60,487 nucleotides of DNA, taken from assembly GCA_044224215.1 (NCBI GenBank), contig JBGAKX010000011.1:1-60487 (forward strand), read 5' to 3'. Of this stretch, positions 24,168-32,335 are shown piece by piece. The notes beneath the pieces are model-generated. The model saw only the letters and a program-made list of their open reading frames with translations. It ran no database searches and was not told where the DNA came from. Each line of letters opens with the position of its first letter. Positions within the stretch are counted from its first letter, which is position 1. Made by a program: the position numbers and the translations under genes. This DNA comes from DAOMFM01 sp035429825 (lineage in GTDB: Bacteria; Acidobacteriota; Blastocatellia; UBA7656; JADIYM01).

Positions 24168-24255
24168 CGCAGAGCCGATCGCGTGAGCGATCGGGGGAGC
24201 CTCACGTCGAGCGCGCCGAACGGTCACCCCGATCCCTGACGGGATCGGCTCTGCG
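24168..24255. repeat. REP-like double-hairpin element, copy 1
   Basis: A 13-base perfect inverted repeat (CGCAGAGCCGATC at 24168-24180, its complement at 24243-24255) encloses two tetraloop hairpins: CCGATCGC-GTGA-GCGATCGG (24175-24194) and CCGATCCC-TGAC-GGGATCGG (24229-24248). The same layout recurs at 54534-54621 and, partly decayed, near 54985-55070. It lies after the diguanylate cyclase stop. The rest of the gap to pilN (to 24386) shows nothing definite. Confidence 0.8.
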
Positions 24256-24386
24256 TTCGCCTGAGTGCGAGTGGTGGAACTTCTCGCCGGGACGGGCGTT
24301 TAGCCTGAGTCGCCAGGCTTGCGTTCGGTAGCGTCAAGTGCGCCTCTAGCCTGCCTTCGCGGACTCGGTGTATCGTTTCTTGTTCA

Positions 24387-25043
24387 ATGCGAATCGATCT
24401 CAATCTCGCCAAACACCCGTTTCGCAACAGGTCGTTGTTCTGGATCGTCGTGGCGTCCGTGTTCGCGGTCGGCGGGGCCGCGCTGCTCGTAACGCTCGCT
24501 CGCGCGGCGACCGTTGGAGCCGACACCGCGGCCGAACGCGAGAAGATCGCCAAGCAGGAGAGCACGATCAAGGATCTTCAGGGGCGTCTTGACGAGCTTG
24601 CGCGCGCAAAGGGCGCCGCGATCTTCACCATCGACGACCGCCACGCGCTCGACCAGGCGCGGACACTCATCGTCGAACGCTCGTTCTCGTGGTCGCGGCT
24701 CTTTCACGACCTCGAGGCCGTCGTTCCCGAACGCGTCCGTCTGACGTCGGTGAGCGTCGGTGCGATCGAGGGCGAAGGCAAGGACCGGGTCGTGACGATT
24801 CTGATCTCGGGCCACGGCCAAGACATCGATCAGATGAGTGCACTGCTCGCGAATTTCGACAAGACCGGTGGTCGATTCAGCGCGGATCCGGTCGAGAACG
24901 GCCCGGACGCCGACACGACCGATTTCGTATTCACCGTCCTTGTACAGTACCGCCCCGACATCGCCGTTGGTGACGCCGCGGCGGACACCAAAACCGGTCG
25001 TGTCGGTCGCAAAGCTGCGATCGCTGGCACGGCCCGGTTTTGA
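24387..25043 (+). CDS. pilN: PilN-like type IV pilus assembly protein
   Basis: 218 residues. Inner-membrane bitopic protein of the pilus alignment complex. Seen: the family N-terminus MRIDLNLAKHPFRNR (the INLLP-like motif that binds PilM), one membrane span (about 17-38), a short coiled coil (KIAKQESTIKDLQGRLDELARAK) and a periplasmic ferredoxin-like domain with WSRLFHDLEAVVPERVRLTSVSV. PilM, its usual cytoplasmic partner, is not in the window. The pilO frame overlaps its 3' end. Confidence 0.85.
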   Translation: MRIDLNLAKHPFRNRSLFWIVVASVFAVGGAALLVTLARAATVGADTAAEREKIAKQESTIKDLQGRLDELARAKGAAIFTIDDRHALDQARTLIVERSFSWSRLFHDLEAVVPERVRLTSVSVGAIEGEGKDRVVTILISGHGQDIDQMSALLANFDKTGGRFSADPVENGPDADTTDFVFTVLVQYRPDIAVGDAAADTKTGRVGRKAAIAGTARF

Positions 25044-25776
25044 GCTGAAGCCGTTCTTGAAGTCGGTGACGCCGTTCGAGATCGGCGCGTTGCTGGGGAT
25101 GATCGTGCTCGTGACCGCCGTCGTGCTGATCTACTCGTTCTGGATCCTGCCGGACCAGGTCCGGTTCGTTCAGATGTCGAGCCAGATTTCTGAGAACGAG
25201 GCGAAGATCGCCGAGCTTCAGGGGCAGCTTGCGGATCCGCGCGATGTCATCTCGTCGTTCGAAGCCGTCCGCGACAGCCTCGACTCGTTCCGCGGCGACG
25301 TGCTGAAGCCGCGGCTCGCCGGCCGCATCGACATCATCGACGCCGTCAGCGCGCTGACGCGCGAAACCGGTGTGCGGCTTTCCGGTCCGGTCCAGTTCCT
25401 GAGCTCCGACCAGCCGGATGCCGGCAGCGACGCCGACGACACGAAAGCATCGGGTGGCGGCAAGCGCGCCGCTGCGCGGAAAGCCAAGGACACCGGCGAC
25501 ATCACCGCGTACCCGTCGATGCGAATGACGTTTTCGATCACTGGCTCGTACGAACAGCTGCGGAACTTTGTCAGTAGGTTCGAGCAGAGCTCGCAGTTTG
25601 TGATCATCGATACGGTAGCGCTCAGTGTCAGCGATTCCGCCAAGGCGGAGGCCCCGCGCGGCCCTCGAGCGGGCGCGGCGGGATCGGATGCCGTGACGCT
25701 CGAGCTTTCGGCGACGACGTACTTCAGGCCTGACCAGGCGACGGTGACACCGGTCGCCGCGGCTGCGGCGCAGTAG
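25000..25776 (+). CDS. pilO: PilO-like type IV pilus assembly protein
   Basis: 258 residues from GTG 25000, overlapping pilN by 44 bases; TTG 24967 or GTG 24970 are other options and no start has a clear Shine-Dalgarno. Seen: one membrane span (EIGALLGMIVLVTAVVLIYSFWI reduced: about residues 29-49), a coiled coil (QISENEAKIAELQGQL) and a periplasmic PilO-like domain (YPSMRMTFSITGSYEQLRNFVSRFEQ split by a charged insertion). The linker DADDTKASGGGKRAAARKAKD is unusual in charge. PilO pairs with PilN in the alignment complex. Confidence 0.82.
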   Translation: MSVAKLRSLARPGFELKPFLKSVTPFEIGALLGMIVLVTAVVLIYSFWILPDQVRFVQMSSQISENEAKIAELQGQLADPRDVISSFEAVRDSLDSFRGDVLKPRLAGRIDIIDAVSALTRETGVRLSGPVQFLSSDQPDAGSDADDTKASGGGKRAAARKAKDTGDITAYPSMRMTFSITGSYEQLRNFVSRFEQSSQFVIIDTVALSVSDSAKAEAPRGPRAGAAGSDAVTLELSATTYFRPDQATVTPVAAAAAQ

Positions 25777-25789
25777 GGGCAACGGCCAA

Positions 25790-26662
25790 ATGCCAATCAC
25801 GCTTCCAAAGCTGAGCAGCAGCGACAAGAAGAAGGCGTACGCGCTTCTGGCGTTGTTTGGCCTTCTGGCGATCGTGGTGGTGTGGAACGTGCTCCCCATC
25901 CGCAAGCCGGCGCCCGCGCGTGCGGTCGTCAAGCCGACGGACGGACGCGTCAAGAACAGCGATCTCGCGGCAAAGAAGGACGACACGGGCAAGCCGACTG
26001 CGGGTGCCGCGGACGTCGAGGTGCTCGGACCGATCGCGGTGCTTCCGCCGATCGTTCAGGTGTCGACTGGCGCGATCGGCGCGGTTCGAAACATCTTTTC
26101 ATATCCGCCGCCGCCTCCTCCAAAGGTCGAGCCGCCGCCGCGCAAGGTCACGCCTCCGCCGCCGACGATCAACCTCGGCTCCGTCAATCCGACGACGGTG
26201 TTTGCCGGCACTCCGCGCGCGTTGACCGTGACGTTGATGGGAAGCCTGATTCCTCGCGACGCGCAAGCGCGCGTGGACGACCGGCCCGTTCCGTCCCAGC
26301 GCGTGAGCGACAACGTCCTGAAGGTGACGCTGTCGGCGGCGGAGCTCGCCGCACCGCGCACCGTGAAGTTCTCTATCAGATCCGCCTCGCAACCTGACAA
26401 CCTGTGGTCTGTTGCGCTTCCGTTGCAGATCGTCCCGTCGCCCGATCCGTCCGAAACGTTCATCTATACGGGACGCGTCGGGCCCCAGGCCGTGCTGACG
26501 TTCAAGGACGATCGGAGGCCGAAACTCGTGCAGGTCGGCGACGTCATCAATGGAACGTTGCCGTGGAAGGTCGTCTCGGTGTCCGACAAGCAGGTCGAGC
26601 TGCTCGACACGCGCAACGACATCAAGAAAGTGCTGCCGCTCGCGCCAAAGGGCGCAAAGTAG
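25790..26662 (+). CDS. PilP-like pilus/secretion protein
   Basis: 290 residues. One N-terminal membrane span (KKAYALLALFGLLAIVVVW), a proline-rich periplasmic linker (runs of Pro near 105-125), an Ig/IPT-like domain (INLGSVNPTTVFAGTPRALTVTLMG), and a C-terminal HR-like domain (IYTGRVGPQAVLTFKDDRRPKLVQVGDVINGTLPWKVVSV split) resembling the GspC/PilP homology region that touches the secretin. PilP is normally a lipoprotein; this one has a membrane anchor, so it lies between PilP and GspC in design. It follows pilO by 13 bases. Confidence 0.75.
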   Translation: MPITLPKLSSSDKKKAYALLALFGLLAIVVVWNVLPIRKPAPARAVVKPTDGRVKNSDLAAKKDDTGKPTAGAADVEVLGPIAVLPPIVQVSTGAIGAVRNIFSYPPPPPPKVEPPPRKVTPPPPTINLGSVNPTTVFAGTPRALTVTLMGSLIPRDAQARVDDRPVPSQRVSDNVLKVTLSAAELAAPRTVKFSIRSASQPDNLWSVALPLQIVPSPDPSETFIYTGRVGPQAVLTFKDDRRPKLVQVGDVINGTLPWKVVSVSDKQVELLDTRNDIKKVLPLAPKGAK

Positions 26663-26675
26663 CAAAGGAGCGCTC

Positions 26676-27695
26676 GTGCGCCGGCGTCGCGTCAATGACA
26701 AGCGGCATCAGGGCGGCTATGCGCTGCTCGCACTGATCATCGCACTGATGGTGCTGTCGGTGATGATGACGGTCGCCGCACCCGATCAGAAGATCCAGGG
26801 ACAGCGCGAGACCGAGATCGAGATGATGTACCGCGGGCAGCAGATGGCAGAGGCCATTGCGCGGTATTATTCCGCCGGCAAGCTGTCCGACGCCGGTCTC
26901 GTCGTCAAGAGCCCCCCGCCGCCGTTTGGCTATCTCACCGAACTGAAGAAGCTGCGTGACGGTGTGCTGATCGGACTCGACGAAGTCTACTTCTGCCGGG
27001 CGTCCGCGTTCATCGACCCGCTGACGCGAGGCGAATGGGAACCCGTTCGGATCGGCGACCCGCGACTCAGAAAATTCTTCCGCGCGTGGCAGGCCTCGAC
27101 GGGTCGGCAGATTCCGCCGCTGTACCTCTCGTACATCGGTGTGGCGTCGGTTGTCGACACGTCGCCCCCTGACGAAGACGAGCCCGGCAACGGATCCGGC
27201 AACCCCGCGACGAACACGAACTCGAGTAGCAATACGAACACGGACGAAGGCGACGACGCGGACGACGACGACGAGGACGAAGACGACGGAGACGTCTTTG
27301 ACGACGAGGGCGATGACAGCGACGACGACGAGGAAGAGGACGACAGCTCGCTGAACCGCACGACGCCCGATGGTACCGCCTTCGTCAGCGCCGCGTACCA
27401 GCTGTCGGCTCCGCAACAGCGGCCGCAGCGTCCCGCGTCGGTGTTCGGCGCCGACCAACTGCGGACGGGCCCGATCATCGGTGTCGCCACAAAGGCTCGC
27501 GGCCGGTCGGTGCGGTCGTACTTCGGCATCAACAAGTACCAGGACATGATCTTCATCTACATCCCGAACGTCAGACCGGGACTTGTGTCGCAGCCGCAGC
27601 AGCCCCAGACCGGCGGTACGAACCAGCCTCCGGGCGGCACCGACGCCAACGGGGATGGAATTCCCGATGAGGTCAAGCCGAACCCGCAGCAGTAG
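26676..27695 (+). CDS. Pseudopilin-like protein with acidic tract
   Basis: 339 residues from GTG 26676 (AAAGGAG 5 bases upstream). The N-terminus GGYALLALIIALMVLSVMM is a pilin-type hydrophobic helix after a short basic leader, but the Glu5 of true pilins is replaced by Leu, as in GspK-like minor pseudopilins. A globular part follows (about 45-170). Residues near 189-224 are almost all Asp/Glu, then a Q/P-rich tail ends with DANGDGIPDE, a calcium-loop-like (thrombospondin type 3) motif. Position after pilNOP supports a role in the same machine. No enzyme motif. Confidence 0.75.
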   Translation: MRRRRVNDKRHQGGYALLALIIALMVLSVMMTVAAPDQKIQGQRETEIEMMYRGQQMAEAIARYYSAGKLSDAGLVVKSPPPPFGYLTELKKLRDGVLIGLDEVYFCRASAFIDPLTRGEWEPVRIGDPRLRKFFRAWQASTGRQIPPLYLSYIGVASVVDTSPPDEDEPGNGSGNPATNTNSSSNTNTDEGDDADDDDEDEDDGDVFDDEGDDSDDDEEEDDSSLNRTTPDGTAFVSAAYQLSAPQQRPQRPASVFGADQLRTGPIIGVATKARGRSVRSYFGINKYQDMIFIYIPNVRPGLVSQPQQPQTGGTNQPPGGTDANGDGIPDEVKPNPQQ

Positions 27696-27748
27696 CCGAC
27701 GCGTGGGCCGGCTCGACTTCCGACTGTCGCGAGCGCGGCGAGTCCGGT

Positions 27749-28534
27749 ATGATCCCCCGTTTCATGGTCGATCTGCACGCGCACATCATTCCGGGGCTTG
27801 ACGACGGGGCCAAGACGCTCGAGGACTCGGTGGACATGTGCCGGCAGGCTGCGGCCGACGGCACCGAGATCATGGTTGCGACGCCTCACCGGTTTGACGG
27901 CGTGCACGCGAACCCTCCCGTGGAAGAGCTGCGGTCGCGGCTCGACGAGGTCCAGCAGGCGGTTGGCGACTCGATCAGGCTCGTGCTCGGCTGCGAGCTT
28001 CATTTCACGCATCAGATCGTCGAACAGTTGTGCGAATCACGCGAAGCGATTCCGATCAACGGCGGGCCGTACGTGCTGGTCGAATTCCCGCCGTTTGCGA
28101 TTCCCGCCGGCTGCGAGAACGCGATTTACGGAATGATGTCGGCTGGATTCAAGCCGGTCATCGCGCACCCCGAGCGCAACCACGAGGTCCAGGAGCGGCC
28201 CGACCGCTACTACAACCTCGCCGAGCTCGGCCTTCTGGGCCAAATCGATGCAGGCAGCCTGCTTGGCAAGTTCGGCCGGCCTGCCGAGCAGACGGCGCGG
28301 CTTCTGCTCGAGTGCAATTTGGGCCACGCGGTCAGCAGTGACACGCACTCGCCGCGCCGCCGGCGGCCAGGTCTGTCGGCCGCCCGCGAGCACGTCCGGA
28401 CGCTCGTCGGCGACGAGACCGCGACTGCGCTGTTCGACACCAATCCGCGTGCGATCGTCCACGGGCAGCCTGTCCCGCACCGTCCGGAACCCGTCATCCC
28501 GCGAGCTGCGAAGAAGCGCTGGCTGTTCTTCTAA
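27749..28534 (+). CDS. PHP-family tyrosine-protein phosphatase (CpsB/CapC type)
   Basis: 261 residues. Metal-dependent phosphotyrosine phosphatases of this family control capsule and exopolysaccharide polymerisation. Seen: DLHAHIIPGLDDGAKTLEDS (first metal motif), ATPHRFDG, IAHPERNHEV and a final SSDTHSP, the four PHP motifs. Its cognate tyrosine kinase (Wzc/CpsD) is not in the window. It heads the polysaccharide gene group with the DegT aminotransferase and nucleotidyltransferase genes. Confidence 0.9.
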   Translation: MIPRFMVDLHAHIIPGLDDGAKTLEDSVDMCRQAAADGTEIMVATPHRFDGVHANPPVEELRSRLDEVQQAVGDSIRLVLGCELHFTHQIVEQLCESREAIPINGGPYVLVEFPPFAIPAGCENAIYGMMSAGFKPVIAHPERNHEVQERPDRYYNLAELGLLGQIDAGSLLGKFGRPAEQTARLLLECNLGHAVSSDTHSPRRRRPGLSAAREHVRTLVGDETATALFDTNPRAIVHGQPVPHRPEPVIPRAAKKRWLFF

Positions 28535-28557
28535 CTTATCTCACTGCAAGGATTTCA

Positions 28558-29733
28558 ATGGACTCAAAGGCAGTACGCAACACGGTCAGCGACACGGCAG
28601 GTGTGCCACATGCGGGGCCGGTCCCGATGCTCGACCTGAAGCCGCAGTTCGCGGAGATGCGCGACGAGGTGCTCGCAGCGGTCACGCGCGTGTTCGACAC
28701 TCAGCATTTCATCCTCGGGCCTGAAGGGGCCGCGCTCGAGCGCGAGATTGCCGCGTACGTCGGCGCCGAGCATGCGGTGGGATGTGCGAGTGGATCGGAC
28801 GCCCTGCTGCTCGCGTTCATGGCGCTCGACATCAAGGCCGGCGACGAAGTGGTCACATCGCCGTTCACATTCTTTGCGACTGCGGGTTCGATCGCGAGGC
28901 TCGGCGCAAAGCCGGTCTTTGTCGATATCGAGCCCGAGACGTTCAACATCGATCCCGCGCGGATCGAATCCGTGGTCACGTGGCGGACCAAGGCGCTGTG
29001 TCCCGTTCACCTTTATGGACAGACGGCGGACATGGACGCAATTCGCGAGGTCGCGGACCTGCACGGCGTGCCGATCGTCGAGGATTCGGCGCAGGCAATC
29101 GGCGCCGAGTTCAACGGACGCCGCACCGGCGTGCTCGGTCACATGGCGTGCTTCTCGTTCTATCCGACAAAGAACCTCGGCGGCGCGGGCGACGGCGGGA
29201 TGATCACGACGGACGACATCGAGCTGGCCGAAAAGCTCAAGATGCTGCGCGATCACGGTATGCGGCCAAAGTACTACTACCGCATGGTCGGAATGAACTC
29301 GCGGCTGGACGAGCTCCAGGCCGCGGTGCTGCGGCTGAAGCTGGCGCGGCTCGAGTCATGGCACGCGCGGCGGGCGGAGATTGCCTGCACGTACCTCCAG
29401 CTGTTTGAGGATGCCGGGCTTCTTGGTCACGTCGGGCTGCCAAAGCTCGCCGCGGGCCGCCGCCACGTCTACAACCAGTTCATTGTGCGAATCGCCGACG
29501 GCCGCCGCGACGCGCTCCGCGAGCATCTGCGCGAACGGCAGGTCGGCACCGAGATCTACTATCCGGTGCCGCTGCACCTGCAGGACTGCTTCCGGTCGCT
29601 CGGGCACAAGGAAGGCGACTTCCCCGAGAGCGAGCGCGCGGCGCGCGAGTCGCTGGCATTGCCGATCTATCCCGACTTGACGCCCGCCATGCAGGAAGCG
29701 GTCGTTGCTCGGGTTGCCGAGTTTTTTGCATAG
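28558..29733 (+). CDS. DegT/DnrJ/EryC1 family sugar aminotransferase
   Basis: 391 residues. PLP-dependent enzymes of this fold transfer an amino group to nucleotide-linked keto sugars. Seen: LDLKPQFAEMRDEVLAAV, GCASGSDALLLAFMAL, TFFATAGSIARLGAKPVFVD, EDSAQAIGAEFNGR and the Schiff-base Lys in FYPTKNLGGAGDGG (about residue 204), with GMNSRLDELQAAVLRLKL. Substrate not determinable; WecE/ArnB/FdtB-like are all possible. It probably makes an amino sugar for LPS or exopolysaccharide. Confidence 0.92.
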   Translation: MDSKAVRNTVSDTAGVPHAGPVPMLDLKPQFAEMRDEVLAAVTRVFDTQHFILGPEGAALEREIAAYVGAEHAVGCASGSDALLLAFMALDIKAGDEVVTSPFTFFATAGSIARLGAKPVFVDIEPETFNIDPARIESVVTWRTKALCPVHLYGQTADMDAIREVADLHGVPIVEDSAQAIGAEFNGRRTGVLGHMACFSFYPTKNLGGAGDGGMITTDDIELAEKLKMLRDHGMRPKYYYRMVGMNSRLDELQAAVLRLKLARLESWHARRAEIACTYLQLFEDAGLLGHVGLPKLAAGRRHVYNQFIVRIADGRRDALREHLRERQVGTEIYYPVPLHLQDCFRSLGHKEGDFPESERAARESLALPIYPDLTPAMQEAVVARVAEFFA

Positions 29734-29787
29734 GACAAACGGTCTGGCCGACCCGGGGTCGCGCCGCGTGGTAAGAGGAGAGCGATT

Positions 29788-30528
29788 GTGAAAGGCGTAA
29801 TTCTTGCGGGGGGTCTCGGGACCCGGCTCCATCCGTTGACGCGAGTCACCAACAAGCACCTTCTGCCGGTCTACGACAAGCCGATGATCTACTACCCGAT
29901 CGAGGCGCTCATCGATGCCGGCGTGACCGATATCCTGATCGTTACGGGCGGGTCGAACTCCGGCGACTTCCTGAAACTCCTCCGGAACGGGAAGGAGTTC
30001 GGGCTCAAGCACTTGAACTACACCTACCAGGAGGGCGAAGGCGGCATCGCCGACGCGCTCTCGCTCGCGGAGTATTTTGCTGACGGCGAACCCATCTGCG
30101 TCGTGCTCGGCGACAACATATTCGAGAACGGGATCCGGCCGGCGATCGAGGGATACCCGGGAACCGGTGCGCGCGTTCTGCTGGCCGAGGTCGACGATCC
30201 CGAGCGGTTTGGCGTGGCGGTCATCGACGGCGACCACATCGCCCGAATCGAGGAGAAGCCGGCCCACCCGAAGAGCAACTTTGCCGTCACGGGTGTGTAT
30301 GTCTATGATTCCAAAGTGTTTGAGATCATCAAGGGGCTTGAACAGTCGGAGCGCGGCGAGCTCGAGATTACCGATGTGAACAACCGGTACATCGCGTGGG
30401 GAGCCCTGACGTACGGAAAGGTCGAGGGTTGGTGGACCGACGCGGGAACGTTTGAAAGTCTGCAGCGTGCGTCGACGCTGGTGCACCGGCAGCGCGAGGC
30501 GGGAGCCGCGGCTCGGACAGCAGGTTGA
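29788..30528 (+). CDS. rfbA: Glucose-1-phosphate thymidylyltransferase-like nucleotidyltransferase
   Basis: 246 residues, the short form (RmlA of enterics is about 290). It would join dTTP and glucose-1-phosphate. Seen: KGVILAGGLGTRLHPLTRVTNKHLLPVYDKPMIYYP split as the G-x-G-T-R-L pyrophosphorylase signature and the PxYDKPMIYYPI block, the LGDNIFE metal Asp, and GWWTDAGTFESL. GTG 29788 has AGAGGAG 7 bases upstream. The C-terminal allosteric region of long RmlA is missing. rfbB, rfbC and rfbD are not nearby. Confidence 0.9.
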   Translation: MKGVILAGGLGTRLHPLTRVTNKHLLPVYDKPMIYYPIEALIDAGVTDILIVTGGSNSGDFLKLLRNGKEFGLKHLNYTYQEGEGGIADALSLAEYFADGEPICVVLGDNIFENGIRPAIEGYPGTGARVLLAEVDDPERFGVAVIDGDHIARIEEKPAHPKSNFAVTGVYVYDSKVFEIIKGLEQSERGELEITDVNNRYIAWGALTYGKVEGWWTDAGTFESLQRASTLVHRQREAGAAARTAG

Positions 30529-30629
30529 GCAACTCGTCGATTTCGTGCTATTCGTGACTGTAAGGGATTGCGTCCGCGGACGTTCTCCCTGCTGTCAACG
30601 GCAGGTATCCCAGGCCTGAGGAGCCGTGA

Positions 30630-31238
30630 GTGATCAGATTTGGAGCGTTTGCAGACGCCGAGACCGACTTGGCCCGCACTCGTGCGGCCGAGGAGGAACG
30701 CGAGCTCGTCGAACGTGCCAAGACTGACGGCGAGGCGTTCGAAGAGCTCTACAGCCGCTATTACGGTCGGATCTTCGCGTTTGCCTATCGCCGGCTTCAC
30801 AATCGCGAGCTCGCCGAGGACGTAACATCGGACGTTTTCATGAAGGCCCTGGACGCGCTTCCGCGGTTCACGTGGCAGGGAGTCAGTGTTTCAGCGTGGC
30901 TGTATCGAATTGCAAACAATCGTATTACGGACCACTTCCGGCGCAAGGGTCAGTCCGGCAAGGGCGTTCTTCCGATCGAAGAGGTCAAGACGCTCGTCGA
31001 CGAGCGGCCGCTTCCCGAGGATCGGATCCTGGCGGCGCTCCGGCGTGCCGAGGTCGAAGAGGCGATCAGCAAGCTGTCTGATCCGGATCAACTCGTCGTG
31101 ACGCTTATCTTTTATGAAGAGCTGTCGAGCAGCGAAGTCGCGACGATCATGGGCATTTCTACAAATCTTGTGTATGTGAGGCTCCACCGCGCGCTCAAAC
31201 GAATGCGCCGAGTGCTGGAGCGGGATGGGGCGCAGTAA
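30630..31238 (+). CDS. ECF-type RNA polymerase sigma factor
   Basis: 202 residues. Region 2 (about 30-100: FEELYSRYYGRIFAFAYRRLHNRELAEDVTSDVFMKAL broken by normal variation; WLYRIANNRITDHFRR) binds the -10 element and core polymerase; region 4 (about 140-195: SDPDQLVVTLIFYEELSSSEVATIMGIS) binds the -35. GTG 30630 has GAGGAG 6 bases upstream. The TonB-like gene begins 6 bases after the stop, at the place where an anti-sigma gene usually sits. Target promoters are unknown. Confidence 0.93.
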   Translation: MIRFGAFADAETDLARTRAAEEERELVERAKTDGEAFEELYSRYYGRIFAFAYRRLHNRELAEDVTSDVFMKALDALPRFTWQGVSVSAWLYRIANNRITDHFRRKGQSGKGVLPIEEVKTLVDERPLPEDRILAALRRAEVEEAISKLSDPDQLVVTLIFYEELSSSEVATIMGISTNLVYVRLHRALKRMRRVLERDGAQ

Positions 31239-31244
31239 CGCATC

Positions 31245-32303
31245 ATGGTGTGGCATAAGAACAACGAAGAGTTCGAGGAGCTGAGAGACTTTGTCGAGGG
31301 GATGAAGCGCGGGCAAACCCTTGCGACGAGCGACTCGCTGCTCGAGACGCTTCGACAGATTCACGACAGGCGCGAGGCGCCGATCACCGGGCACGATCAC
31401 CGGCGGATGCTGCTCGAGCGATTGCGCCGGCAGGCGGCCGAGCGCAGCGGCGAGTATATAGAGGATACGATCCCGGCTCCGGCGTTTCTGTCGCCGCCGG
31501 CAAAGCGTCGCAGGGCGATCGAATGGGCCGTTGCGGCCTCCATCGCCGTGCACGTTGCAGTGGGTGCGGCGGTTCTTCCCAACGTCCATTTCTCGGGTCT
31601 CTTTGCCGGCGGTGTCGACACTGCCGAGGCGTCGCCGGAAGTTCTGAACGTTCAATGGGTTACACCGCTCGTGCTCCCGAACCGCAAGGTGGATCGCACG
31701 GGCCATCCCACGACCGAGACGTCGTCGACCGAGGTCGAGGGCCGCAGCCGCACCGCACCGGCTGGCGAGGGCGCCGGCGTATCGGTGCCCGCTCCGTCGA
31801 GCGCGCCGATCGGTGCTCCGGTGGCGACGGGTGTGGAGCCGATCGTGCCGAGCTATGACCCGGGAAGCATCGCCGATCAGGCGGACAGGAATATTCCGGA
31901 CGACACCGGACCGTCGATGGTTGGGCCCGAGAAGATGCGGCCAACATCGGACGTGCGGTTGTCCGAGGTAATGAGCGACGTCCACGCACGCCCGGCCAGC
32001 GCGAGCGCCGGTGACGTTGCAATCACCGAGGTTCCGGACGTTGCGCCCAAGCTGCTCGTAACGCCGAGGCCCATGTACACCGAGAAGGCGCTTGCCGGCC
32101 AGGTGCGCGGATCCGTCAGGCTGACGGTCGTGTTTGGTGCGGATGGCGCGATACACGACGTGCAGATCCTGCGCGGGCTCGGATTCGGGCTCGACGAGGC
32201 TGCGATTCAGGCGGTCCGGCAGATCAAGTTCATCCCAGGGTCCCGTGCAGGGAAGCCCGTGTCGGTGCGACGCCGGATCGACGTGTCGTTCGATCTGCGG
32301 TAG
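31245..32303 (+). CDS. TonB-like protein with cytoplasmic anti-sigma-like N-terminus
   Basis: 352 residues. Residues 1-90 are charged, helical and cytoplasmic (NNEEFEELRDFVEGMKRGQ, ETLRQIHDRRE, HRRMLLERLRRQAAE); one membrane span lies at about 91-112; a Pro/Ser/Thr-rich periplasmic linker (about 113-265) leads to a TonB C-terminal domain (PRPMYTEKALAGQVRGSVRLT, VFGADGAIHDVQILRGLG, AIQAVRQIKFIPG). Classical TonB has almost no cytoplasmic part. With the sigma gene 6 bases upstream, this N-terminus may bind the sigma factor; that is inference, and no zinc motif (HxxxCxxC) is present. Confidence 0.85.
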   Translation: MVWHKNNEEFEELRDFVEGMKRGQTLATSDSLLETLRQIHDRREAPITGHDHRRMLLERLRRQAAERSGEYIEDTIPAPAFLSPPAKRRRAIEWAVAASIAVHVAVGAAVLPNVHFSGLFAGGVDTAEASPEVLNVQWVTPLVLPNRKVDRTGHPTTETSSTEVEGRSRTAPAGEGAGVSVPAPSSAPIGAPVATGVEPIVPSYDPGSIADQADRNIPDDTGPSMVGPEKMRPTSDVRLSEVMSDVHARPASASAGDVAITEVPDVAPKLLVTPRPMYTEKALAGQVRGSVRLTVVFGADGAIHDVQILRGLGFGLDEAAIQAVRQIKFIPGSRAGKPVSVRRRIDVSFDLR

Positions 32304-32335
32304 CACGGCACGACCGCAGCGGAAAACGTGCCGCC

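Noticed and set aside
27240..27345. GAC-rich run as a non-coding microsatellite
   Set aside because: It is in frame within a gene with a good start and conserved pilin-like N-terminus, and it uses mixed Asp/Glu codons; it encodes the acidic tract.
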